In this document: piece by piece, positions 45,850-55,965 of the stretch
Layout: the number at the start of each line of letters is the position of its first letter
Numbering within the stretch: the first letter of the stretch is position 1
Assembly: GCF_020283565.1 (NCBI RefSeq)
Contig: NC_060059.1
Span: 16,424,933 to 16,488,932 of the forward strand
Direction of reading: 5' to 3'
Length of the DNA: 64,000 nucleotides
Origin: Trifolium pratense
Taxonomy: Eukaryota > Streptophyta > Magnoliopsida > Fabales > Fabaceae
Position numbers and translations under genes: made by a program
Notes under the pieces: generated by a model
What the model saw: only the letters and a program-made list of their open reading frames with translations
Database searches by the model: none
What the model was told of the DNA's origin: nothing

Positions 45850-47080
45850 AAAATAAAAGATTTTCATTCATTCAAATTGGTAGCGTACATCATATTCAAA
45901 TACAAATTCAATACCGCTAAAAACGAAAAAGGTTGAATCTGCGAACAAACTCACAACATCCAAGTTAATAGCATAAAACGACATACTCATGCCTACAAAT
46001 AATGTGATAAAATTAAAGTAACCGGAATACCTATGCCTCCGGATCTGCATCGTTGACGAACTTAATTACCGTGTCAATTAGTAGTTGACCGAGGTTGATC
46101 TGCAAATTCAATCAAACAAACACCGCAACAAGACGAGAATACAAACACCGCACAAAGACGTGACGACAAAATAAATAAAAAACACACAAAAGAAAATTTT
46201 AATCTGTGTGAAAACCAATTATTTAGATTAAATCAAATAGAAAAAATATGCAAATGGGTGATTTTGGGTCGAAAAAGACCCAAAATTACCCCTTTTTGAT
46301 GAAAGGAGGAGAAGAAAACTTAGAAAGAAGGAGGAAACGTGAAGAATATTTAAGCGACGAAGATGAACGACAAGTGACAACAGAGACGGTGACGACGGTT
46401 TGGGCGATGCGGTTATTTGTTTGAGGGTTTAATAACTTCACTCTAATTTATTTTAAAGAGAATGGAAGAAACATCACATTGAAAATTTAATTTATTCTAA
46501 GAGTATTTTAATCAATTTGGGGTGTACTAATTTTTTTGGGGTGTGATTAGAAACAAATCTTATATAAATATGTAGAATTAATGTCTGTCTGTACCTGTCA
46601 AAGTAACAATAAACTATTTATTTGAGGTCCATCAAATACGGTTCCCATAGTGAAAAATAGCTTAACATACTCTTCATCATCATAATCAACAACATAATCT
46701 AAGTAAGTACACCCCACCAAGGCCAATTTGTCTTCACTGTTGTTTTTATACCAAATTTCATAGCTTGTAGTACCCTTCAAAGAGAGAGGATCCCCTCCTT
46801 TACATTTTATGTCCAAATCCTAGCCTTACATTTAATTATCATTATAATTATAATTTTTTTTATTTATTTAAAAAATGAATGGTTAGATTTTACACTTGAC
46901 CTCCTGTAGTGGAAACTGCACGGGAAGAAATCCGGTCTCCCCTTCAAGTACCTCAAAAACTTCGTAGCACCATGATACTTTTCATTGGGGTTTTTCACGC
47001 ATATTAATAAAAGTTGGTAGTATAATAAATGTGTACTTTTTGGGTATTACAATTACTAAATTGTCCTTGGTGAAAAGATG
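45850..47080. other. Intergenic with unrecognised minus-strand frames
   Basis: Minus-strand frames at 46050-45868 (60 codons) and 46816-46598 (72 codons) lack a recognisable domain. The sequence around 46430-46270, read on the minus strand, has a GC-richer 5'-UTR-like look, and a splice-acceptor-like TTGCAG at 46103-46098 precedes the first frame, so a degraded gene is possible but not shown. Confidence 0.25.
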
Positions 47081-47082
47081 TA

Positions 47083-47203
47083 CTCCCTCCGTCCCAAAAT
47101 ATAAGGGAAAATTGGTCAACTAAAGTTGATGTATCTAGTCCAAATTTTTAACCAAATACATCAACTTTCTTTGACCAATTTTCCCTTATATTTTGGGACA
47201 GAG
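47083..47203. mobile_element. Stowaway MITE (classic CTCCCTCCGTCCCA ends)
   Basis: 121 bp, starting CTCCCTCCGTCCCAAAATAT and ending with the inverse ...ATATTTTGGGACAGAG, with TA on both sides (47081-47082 and 47204-47205). Arms pair almost fully, with 'ttgaccaatttt...aaaattggtcaa' inside. Confidence 0.95.
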
Positions 47204-47305
47204 TAGTATTTGTAGTTGACTTTTCGGATTTCAATATAAAGTAGAGTTATGTTTGGAAAAGTAATAATAAATGTGTCTAGGGAATTGAAAATGAGCTTAT
47301 ATTTA

Positions 47306-48794
47306 GGGGGTTGTATTGGATTGAGATTTCATGAGATTTTAAAAGACTTTTTTATGATAAAAAAATCTTGAGGTATTCAATCAAGACTTTTATAAAAGTT
47401 CAACAAATCTTGTGGTATTCAATTAAGACAAACATGATTTTTTTTTTCAGGGCAGCAAAATCCGTTGGTATTCAATTGAGATTTGTTACTACTTTTAAAA
47501 TGTCTATTGGTATTCAAAAGTTTACCGATTTTGATGGATTCTTCTTTGGAATGGATTTTGAGAGACTTTTTAGTTGAAAATACATTTAATAGACTTTTTC
47601 AACAATCTCGCCAAAAGCCTTCAGACTTTTTTGAACTCTCCAAGACTTTTTTACTTTCATCATCACTGTATCAAATTTCTTCTTCTTATTTATTACTTTC
47701 TCGGTTCATCATCACTGATCTTCTTCTTCTTTTCTTTTTGTTCACTTTTTCAACAATCTCACTAAAGCCTTGAGACTTTTTCAAATTCTCACCAGTTTTT
47801 TTTTTCTTCTTCTTCATTACCTATCAAATATGTTTTTTTGCAAAAAAATATTTTAACAAATTCTACATATTTTTTACAAACTTTTGATTCATTACAACTT
47901 TTTACAACAAACAATTTTTTTTGTCACATTCAGGGCCGGCCCTGTGGGTGTGCAAGGTGAGCCACCGCACAGGGCCTCAAACATTTAGGGGCCTCAAATT
48001 GTTTATATCGGTTTATTAAAAAATTTATGTATGTAAAAAAAATAATGACTTTGTTACTACCAAAAATATTATAGTACTAAAAAAAAAAATTAATAGACAC
48101 ACTCTTAATTTTATAAGTAACTTGCGGTTGATGGTAAAAAAAAGAAACTAACATTTCAAGAAAGTTTTTTTTCCCGAAGGAACCGTAAGTTGATAATGAT
48201 ATTACATTGAAGATGTATTTTAATGTTATTGATTAAAATATGTCGCTTTTAGATGTTATTTACTATGATGACTATTTTTTATATTATTTACGTCTCAAAT
48301 AGAGAATAACTTTTTAAAAAAAATTGTATTTTTTTATTAAAGATCTATTTTTAATTTTCAAACAGGGCCTCCAAATACTCGGGACCGGCCCCGGTCACAT
48401 TCATTTGCTTTTGTTTCCCATCAATGGTGGTGGTGGTGACCTTTTTATTGGTGATTAGAAACATATACGTAAAAACAAAAGTAAGGGTTTTTTATTTTAT
48501 TTTTTTAAATATTTCCAAAAAAAAATAATTTCATTTATTGATTTTTTAAAAATTTTTCAAATATACAAAAGTTTCCTAATATATAAAGTATTATGAAATC
48601 TTGATTGTAAAAAGTCTTTTGAAAAAAATCTCTCAAAATCCATTCAAATCATGTATTAAAAATCTTGATTGTAAAAAAATCTGGTAAAAAAAGTCTTTAA
48701 AATCTCACAAAATCAATATAGTCCAACAAAATCTAATAAAATCATCAAAACTTCTTTTGTCAAAATTGTCTCATAAAATCTCAATCCAATACAC
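47306..48794. mobile_element. Non-autonomous PIF/Harbinger-like element, copy 2 (with nested hAT)
   Basis: Left end GGGGGTTGTATTGGATTGAG preceded by TTA (47303-47305); the right side ends ...ATCTCAATCCAATACAC, where the expected C-run and second TTA are eroded. Minus the nested hAT and its duplication it is ~1.0 kb, close to copy 1 (1074 bp), and shares 'ttttaaaagacttttttatgat' and 'aaaatcttg(a/t)ggtattcaat' blocks. It ends about 130 bp before the PPR start codon. Confidence 0.75.
47931..48393. mobile_element. Short hAT element nested in the Harbinger-like element
   Basis: 463 bp, starting CAGGGCCGGCCC and ending GGACCGGCCCCG, flanked by a perfect 8-bp duplication GTCACATT (47923-47930 and 48394-48401). 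Inner ends share 'gggcctccaaatactcgg' with the hAT at 40055-40904. Confidence 0.92.
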
Positions 48795-48921
48795 GGTGGC
48801 GGAAAAAAAAAAACCTTCCCACCTAGGGGCACTCTCTCATTATTATTCCTATTGGGGTTTTTTCTGTGCTCCGTAAAACAAACCGTAGCTAGTATCAATC
48901 AATTTTATTTCAACATTCACA

Positions 48922-51277
48922 ATGCAGCGTTTCTGGAGATTCACTTCAGAAGCAGCACAATCTTCCACATTCATCATCAAACGACGGATCAATACCCTAC
49001 AAAAGCCGCCAAGCGCAGTCTCAGATCTTTTTTCATTGTTCAAAGCTTCTATTCCTTCTTCGCACAAAAACCATCTCACCGTCGATGAAGTCGCGGTTTT
49101 GAGGAACAAATTGCTTCTTGTAGCTTCTGATTCTGTTAGTGTTACAACCATTTTGAATGATAATGTTGATTCTTTACTCTCTTCTCGCTCTCTCTTTCTT
49201 GCACTTCTCAATCACTTCAATTCACACCCTTCCCTTTTACTACAGGTATTATTCCAATTCCTTTTTTTTTTTTAATTTATTTTTTTACTTCAATTTTATT
49301 CACTTTTGTAGATTCTAAAATTTAAATCATTGTTGTTAATCACCGATCGTGGAGAATAGTAGTTTGGATAAACAGTTTATTTGCAACTTATAGGTTAACT
49401 TACATAACCTATTCATTGAAATTTTTATTTTTATAGCAAAAGATAAAGGCCCCGTTTGTTGTAGGTTTTTTATTTTTTAAAATCACTTTTTTTTGTTTTA
49501 CTCGTGTTTGTTTCATATATTTTTTTAAAATCATTTTAGTAAAAAATAATTTTTTCCTTCAAAATGAAAAGCTATTTTCAATAGCTTTTTTCAGGAGCTT
49601 TTTTCAGTAAAGATTTTTATGATTGTTTATTTTTCTTCAAAATCTCTAAGAAAAAACCATTTTTTTTAAAGCTTAAACAAACACACCCAAAATACACATA
49701 AATTGTTTTTATATATGCTACAAGCTACTTTCATAAGCTATGAACTTATAAGCTACTAGGTTTGGTCTAGTGGTGAGGGGGCGAGGGGTTTGAGTAGTAT
49801 GCATGAAGTCTTAGGTTCGATCCTCACTGACAACATTGTAAACCAAAAAAGTAAGGTATGAACTTATGAAGATAAGTTGAAACAAACTTAAAAAGATTGT
49901 CATAAGCTGTTTTCATAAGTTCTCCCTAGCGGTCTCAGAAACGACAAAGCTTATGGCAGTAGATAAGCTCAAATAAGTCAATCCAAACAGGCCCTAATAC
50001 TAAATAGTTTATTGTGAAATGATTGCGATTTGTTCAAATTCCTGTATCAGGACACTATAGCTGCTATTTGACAACATTGTTTCGAAGTAAATAACCCTTA
50101 CTTACCCCTTTGGTGTTGTTGAAAAATCAACATTTAGGTGTTTAATTGGAGAAGGAAGAGAAAGGTTTCTGAATCTGATACTTGCAAGAATTCCATGGAT
50201 GCACATGAGTATTCCAAGGGTATTAAAGCGGCAGGAAGATGTAAAAATATTGATCTTGCAATTGAGCTATTTAAGGAGGCTGAAAATAAGGGTGTGAAGA
50301 TAAGCAGCACTTACAATGCACTAATGGGTGCTTTTATGTTCAATGGTCTTGCTGATAGATGTTACTCTTTGTTTCTCGACATGAAAAAGGATCCAACTTG
50401 CACTCCCAACAATGTTACGTATAATATTGTTTTATCTGTTTTTGGTCGCGTGATGCTCATTGATCACATGGAAGCAACATTCAAGGAGATGAGGGAGTTA
50501 CACCTCTCACCTAATATATCCACTTATAATTATTTGATTGGTGGATATATCTCAAGTTGGATGTGGGATGATATGGAAAAAGTTTTTCAAGTGTTGAAGT
50601 CAGGCCCTGTTGAGCCTAATATGAAAACCTACCTCTTAGTGATTCGTGGGTATGCACACTGTGGTAATCTGAAGAAGATGGAAGAGATATATTCGTTGGT
50701 AAGGGATCATGTAAATGAAAATGAAATGTCGATTATCAGGGTTATGATATGTGCCTATTGTAAAAGTTCTGATGCAGATAAAGTTAAGAAAGTAGAGGCG
50801 TTGTTAAAGTTGATCCCTGAAAAAGAATACAGGCCTTGGTTAAATGCGGTGTTGATTAAGTTTTATGCCCAGGAAAACAGGTTAAAGGAAATGGAGAATG
50901 CAATAAATGATGCATTTGAGCACAAAACTGCTATAACAACCTCGGGTATTATGAAGTGTATAATTGCAGCTTATTTTCGGTGCAACGCAATAGAAAATCT
51001 TGAGAATTTTATTAGACTATCTGTATTCGCGGAGTGGAGAATCTGCCACTCCTTATTTCATTGTAAGCTGGTCATGTATGGTTCACAAAAGAACTTTAGA
51101 GAAATGCAAAATGTCCTTGAGGAGATGGGAGATATTGACATGAATTGCAATAAGAGAACACTGTGGATAATGTACAAAGCCTACTCGAGTACTGGTCAGA
51201 GATCCATGGTTTTGAAAATATTGGGAAAAATGTTCAAGCATGGTTACGAAATTCCCGATGATGCATTTCCATCATGA
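48922..51277 (+). CDS. Pentatricopeptide repeat (PPR) protein, P-class
   Basis: Two exons, 48922-49245 and 50138-51277; 1464 nt, 487 aa; intron GT-AG of 892 bp. The N-terminal ~30 residues are rich in Arg/Ser/Thr and poor in acids (MQRFWRFTSEAAQSSTFIIK), consistent with a mitochondrial or plastid transit peptide. From about residue 130 there are consecutive ~35-residue PPR motifs: 'STYNALMGAFMFNGLADRCY', 'VTYNIVLSVFGRVMLIDHME', 'STYNYLIGGYISSWMWDDME', 'KTYLLVIRGYAHCGNLKKME'; later motifs are weaker. No C-terminal E/DYW editing domain. Such proteins bind organellar RNA. It resembles the small Arabidopsis family that includes At2g30780, but I give no symbol. Confidence 0.9.
49700..50000. repeat. 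SINE-like and MITE-like sequence in the PPR intron
   Basis: A tRNA-like head TTTGGTCTAGTGGTGAGGGG (49760-49779) with B-box GGTTCGATCCTC (49813-49824) lies inside an 'ataagct...agcttat' inverted-repeat setting (49733-49990) whose right end reads 'caatccaaacaggccct'. This looks like a SINE inserted into a common legume MITE. Confidence 0.55.
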
Positions 51278-51695
51278 TTTATCTTGCTGAGGTGCATCAC
51301 ATATGCGAGTACCATAGCTATAAACACATTCAACAGGTTAACGCGAAGATGTTTATTGCATTTGGCATAAACTGGATTTGTCTATAGTTTTAGGCAAAAG
51401 GACAAGCAGCTCGTGGAATATGTGATGAATGGATTGCATTCAAGGAAATTCTTTAACTATGGTTGTACATGGCCTTCCTATTAGATTTTTGTTTGAAATT
51501 ATATTTCTTCAGCAGGCTTCCATCTCAAATAATCTGAAGGTTTGCATCTTCTTTCTTGTTTTTTGTTTACCTATATTGTCTGTTTTGGTATTGGCATTAT
51601 TAATATTCTTTAATGCATATATTGTGGTTGTTTCTGTTTCGTTTTTTGTATTCGGATAAGCTTTTTGTATTCTTGGACTTTGTCTCTTACCAATT
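51278..51695. other. 3' region of the PPR gene
   Basis: Probable 3' UTR; small frames (e.g. 51429-51659) are unsupported. Confidence 0.4.
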
Positions 51696-51696
51696 A

Positions 51697-52668
51697 GGCA
51701 CACCTTGTGCTAATTTAGACCCACCTAAAAACATGAAGGTCTAAATTAACAAGGCGGACCTTTTCACTTTGGACAAAAACCACCAATTACCACTACTCAA
51801 ACATGTTATAAATAGAAAGTTAGTTATGTCAATTTCATTTAATTAATTAAAGAAAATAAATTTAGAAACAGTTCCTTATATCTGTTTTTACTGTTCACCA
51901 ATTAAAACATGACACCTGGATTAATTTATTCCACATCAATAATATTTATTTTAATTTATTAAACGTCGTCAGTTTCTCCGTTACCTGCAAATCTGAAAGT
52001 GAAACTGCATTTTAGTTTCTTCCGTTGTTGTCAACATTGATAGTATCATTGAAAGTGAAATTAACTAACAACAACAGTATAAACATGGCAATAGCCCCAA
52101 CGAGGGAGAATCTTGTAGCAATATATAGTGATTTTTTATTTTATTTTTTCTACAAGAGTTTTTGTTAGCGATTCACTCACATTCATAACTAGCATTGCTA
52201 TAAAACATGGAGAGGCTTTGAAGAAAGGCCAACGTCAGAAATTGTTTGAGTTCCTCTTGAATCTTGACTCAACTTCTCAGTAATTGCCAAATCCAATGAA
52301 TGATTTGTGACTCATTTGTGACTCAATTTCATGAAACATCTGCTACTGAATGATTTGTGATTCAATTTGCCAAATCCAATTAATGATTTCTCAATAGTAA
52401 GAACAATAAGAAACATGAGATTGGGGGAAATCCAAACATAAGAAAGACATAAGAAAGATATGTTTTGTTGTGATCTGATTTTTTATTTTTTTTAATTAAT
52501 TAAATGAAATTGACATAACTACCCTTCTATTTAAATTTGGTTTGAGTAGTGGCAAGGGTGTTTGTTGTCTAAAGTGAAAAGGGGCACCTTTGCTAATTTA
52601 GACCTTCATGTTTTTAGGTGGGTCTAAATTTGCAATGAAGGTCTAAATTAGCAAACCCTTATATTCAC
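51697..52668. mobile_element. TIR element of Mutator-like appearance
   Basis: A ~110-bp left end (51700-51810) is mirrored at about 52540-52660: GACCCACCTAAAAACATGAA pairs with the inverse near 52607, and CCACTACTCAAAC with GTTTGAGTAGTGG (52541-52553). ~970 bp in all, no transposase. Exact limits and duplication are unclear. Confidence 0.65.
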
Positions 52669-53890
52669 TCCATTTGGCTTCTTAAAAAAATAAATTCTTA
52701 AGTGCATATTGTTTGTATTTGATTTTAAGCTTATTGTCGCTTTTTTATGCCTTCCATTTTAAATATCCCAATTGTGGAATTGGTTTGAGTGGTGCCTTTT
52801 GCATTGGTTATACACAAAAGCACCATTTTTAAATTTCCCAATTGTGGAAGAAAGTACTCACCATTTACTTTCAAAAATTAGCTGATGAGATTGTAGCAGT
52901 TCTTGCAGGTAATGGTGCAAGAAACAGTAACTGGTGTGAGTCAAGCACTCAAGAAACTTTTGCTCTTGAGACTGTTGTCAGTGTTAGGGTCTGTAGGTAT
53001 GTTTTTTTTCTTTGGTACAACTGTAGGCATGTCTTTATTGGATTGTTTATGAATCATCATTATCAATCAAATAAGTTACAAAATTTACTATCTATTCTTT
53101 TTCTTTGATAAAATTTATGATCAATTCTGAATTATTAGATTTAGAATCATAATTTTTTTCTAATCAAATCTATATATAATAATGCCAATGATTCTATAAG
53201 TTATTTCTTAATAAAACATTATTACTTGATATAGTAGCCATATAACATTATCTTTTAATAACAAATCAATTTGTTTAGTTTTTTCTTCTGATAATTTTTC
53301 TGATATAATTTGTCCTGCTTTTTTTTGGCTGCATTTAGATCTACATAAAGGTCAAATTGTCATTGTCATAAAAATATTACTAAAATACCAATACAAATGT
53401 CTCTTTGTATTTTATTTTTGAAGAAGCTCAACTCATTAACAGCACAAGTAGTGCTCTATCAGAACAATGTTTGGACAAAATACCCAAAATGAAAACGTCA
53501 CGGGGCCTCCCATCTAGAGAACCTCATCTTTTGCATTGAAGTAAACATGTTCTGCCACTTCTTGGCCTGATATTTCCGAACACTATTTTCAATCTGCTTC
53601 AACTTTATGCAAATTGCAGCGGTTAAAGGTTTAAGTGTGATTGGAGAGTCTTGCATATCAGGAATGGTATAGGAACGGTCTTTTCAATTAATTACACTTA
53701 TATATAAATCTCAGTCAGATTTGTTTATTAAACAAGTCAGCATTAATTGTGGAGCATCCCATAAGCTTTTTCAAAGTCTTCTATCTTGTTCTTTCTGTTA
53801 CTGGCCGAATCTGAGTGCGTTTACTTAATGTTTATCATCCATATTAGGTTTGTTGTTATCTTTGTTGAAGTGTAACTTTGTTTCTTGTCC
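52669..53890. other. Intergenic, with a possible coding remnant
   Basis: The plus-strand stretch 52875-53000 has a protein-like reading ('LADEIVAVLAGNGARNSNWC') followed by a possible donor. It could be the 5' part of the PP2C pseudogene downstream, but I cannot show it. Confidence 0.3.
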
Positions 53891-53898
53891 ACCTCCAG

Positions 53899-54180
53899 GT
53901 GATAGATACTTGAAACCATGGATAATTCCACTACCCAGAAGTCAGTAAAGGAGTGCGCCTTATTGTAGCCAGTGATGATTTCATGGTATGTGATAAGTGA
54001 TAACAATTGAAGAAGTGTGTGACATTTCTCGAAAGTGAATCCTTCTTTGGTATAAGAATGGCAGTGATGTATGAACAAGACAAGGCAATCTCAGTTTGCC
54101 AGTATCTAACAAAACCTGCACTTCAAAGGGGAAGGCGGGAAGCGAATACAATTGACTTGCTGACATATCCTCAGGGACCA
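53899..54180 (+). pseudogene. PP2C (clade A-like protein phosphatase) fragment
   Basis: After an intact acceptor (CCACCTCCAG, ending 53898) the frame reads 'GDRYLKPWIIP', the diagnostic block of plant clade A PP2Cs (ABI1/HAB1 type). A one-base change then breaks the frame; further on 'RLIVASDDFM' resembles the 'LILASDGLWDV' block and 'LTKPALQRGRREANTIDLL' the C-terminal 'LALQRGSKDN' block. Catalytic Asp-Gly of 'ASDG' is changed. Only the C-terminal quarter is present, and it directly borders the inverted repeat at 54228-55533. Confidence 0.55.
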
Positions 54181-54227
54181 AAATGAAAAGAAAAAAAAAA
54201 CTTTCTTGTTCGAACCTCAAAAAGGGC

Positions 54228-55533
54228 ATCATTTTCCTACTCTGACCTAATCATGGTAGTTGAAGAGTTTGAATTTAAAATGCTTCGGCCTCCAACTTCG
54301 ACGAGGAAAAGTAATACCATTATGTTTCGCAGTTTCCAACAAAGTATGATTTTTATTTTCATCTTCAACTTTCTTAGTGTTCTCTGCAAGCAAAAAAAAT
54401 TGACATTGTTGACGGAAAAAAAACAAAAACAAAAACAAAAACATTTCATGTTCATTCGTCATTGGGATTTCTCCGCAACTATCATCGTCATTGTTGACGG
54501 AATCAACACCACTCACAATGTTATCATCTTCACCATTCATCCCCAAATATTTCATCTTCAATGCTATCTCCTCCCGACTTCCTGGTCGACATCCAAGGCG
54601 TTGTTCACGTTCCGTCACAAAAAAGTTATTTTGTCTCTGTTCACAATGTTGATGTTCCTAATTATTCCTTAAACACTGTTGATGATGAGACCCTCGAGTT
54701 AATGGATTTTGGAAACGATTCTGATTTAGAGTTTTCTGAAAACTTGCCTTGTGTTGAAGGGGATGATGGTCTGGCTGACATGGATTATGATGAAGTTAGA
54801 GTTTATGAAACAAATTTTTTTGATTTGGGTGAGCATCTAAAAAAAAGTTTTTCTTAACTCAACCTATTACCATCTTCACCATTCATCCCAAGTAAGAATT
54901 ATGATGATGGTAATGTTGTGAGTTAAGAATTCTTTTTCTGTGGAGGCTGCTCACCCAAATAATAATTTTTTGTTTCAAAAACTCTTAACTTCATCATATC
55001 ATAATCCATGTCACTGAGACCAGTCATCTCCTTCAACACAAGACAAGTTTTCCGGAAACCCTAAATCAGAATAGTTTCCAAAATCTATTAAGTCGAGTGT
55101 CTCATCATCGGCCGTGTTTAATGAACAGTTAGGAACATCGACAATTTGAGCAAAGAGAAATCAACTTTCTTGTGACGGAGCGTGAACAAACGTCTTGAAT
55201 GTCGACCAGAAAGTCGGGAGGAGATAGCCTTGTAGATGAAATTTTTGGGATGAATGATGAAGAATGTAATGTTGTGAGTTTTGTTGATTCTGTCAACAAT
55301 TACGAGGATAGTTGCGGAGAAACCCCAATGAGGATTGAACATGAAAAAAGTTTTCTGTTTTTTTATGTATTGAGAGAACGTTAAGAAAGTTGAAGATGAA
55401 AATAAAAATCATACTTGTTGAAAACTGCATAGCGTAATGGTGTTACTTTTCCTTGTCCAAGTTGGAGGCCAACACATTGCAAATTTGAACTCTTTAACTA
55501 TGATGATAAGGTTAGAGTAGAGGAAATCGAACC
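54228..55533. repeat. 1.3-kb inverted repeat with gene-like content
   Basis: Two arms of ~630-650 bp (54228-54880 and 54905-55533) face each other around a ~25-bp spacer, with roughly 80-85% identity by eye over the whole length. The left arm contains a 98-codon plus frame (54561-54857) rich in acidic residues; the right arm carries the mirrored, frameshifted version. The same arm read the other way has frames of 123 codons (54618-54247) and 61 codons (55199-55384). I recognise no domain. Confidence 0.85.
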
Positions 55534-55965
55534 TCCCGGGTGCCTCCACTCTGTCCAGAACGAACCTAATTCAAGTGACAGGCAAGAAAAGTCTCAGGAC
55601 GAGACTCCCAAAGGAGGTTGCAATTTTGAATCAAAGAGACACCATTAAACCCAAAAGATACATGTATTATATATAGTTTCAAATTCACATTGTTATATTT
55701 AAATAACCATTACATCCTTTCTTTCAAGTATATTTTAAAAATTCTCCAATTGCTCGCAAATATATTGATATACGAAAGATTACCACTATAATAATACATA
55801 AAATACACCCCACCCAACAAAAAACAATTTAGAGAAAAACTTACACATACACGTTTAGACTTAGTTTACATTATATATCACATGCTTATAATGTTATTTT
55901 TAACGAACTAATGACAACCTTCAAGACTTTTCATTGACAAAATTACAAAAACCATCACAAAACAA
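55534..55965. other. 3' flank of the peroxidase gene
   Basis: AT-rich; probable 3' UTR of the minus-strand peroxidase near 55780-55965. Nothing else seen. Confidence 0.4.

Noticed and set aside
54253..54672. 139-codon plus frame in the inverted repeat as a gene
   Set aside because: The right arm does not keep it, it has no domain and the Lys/Gln-rich run comes from A-rich sequence; described with the inverted repeat instead.
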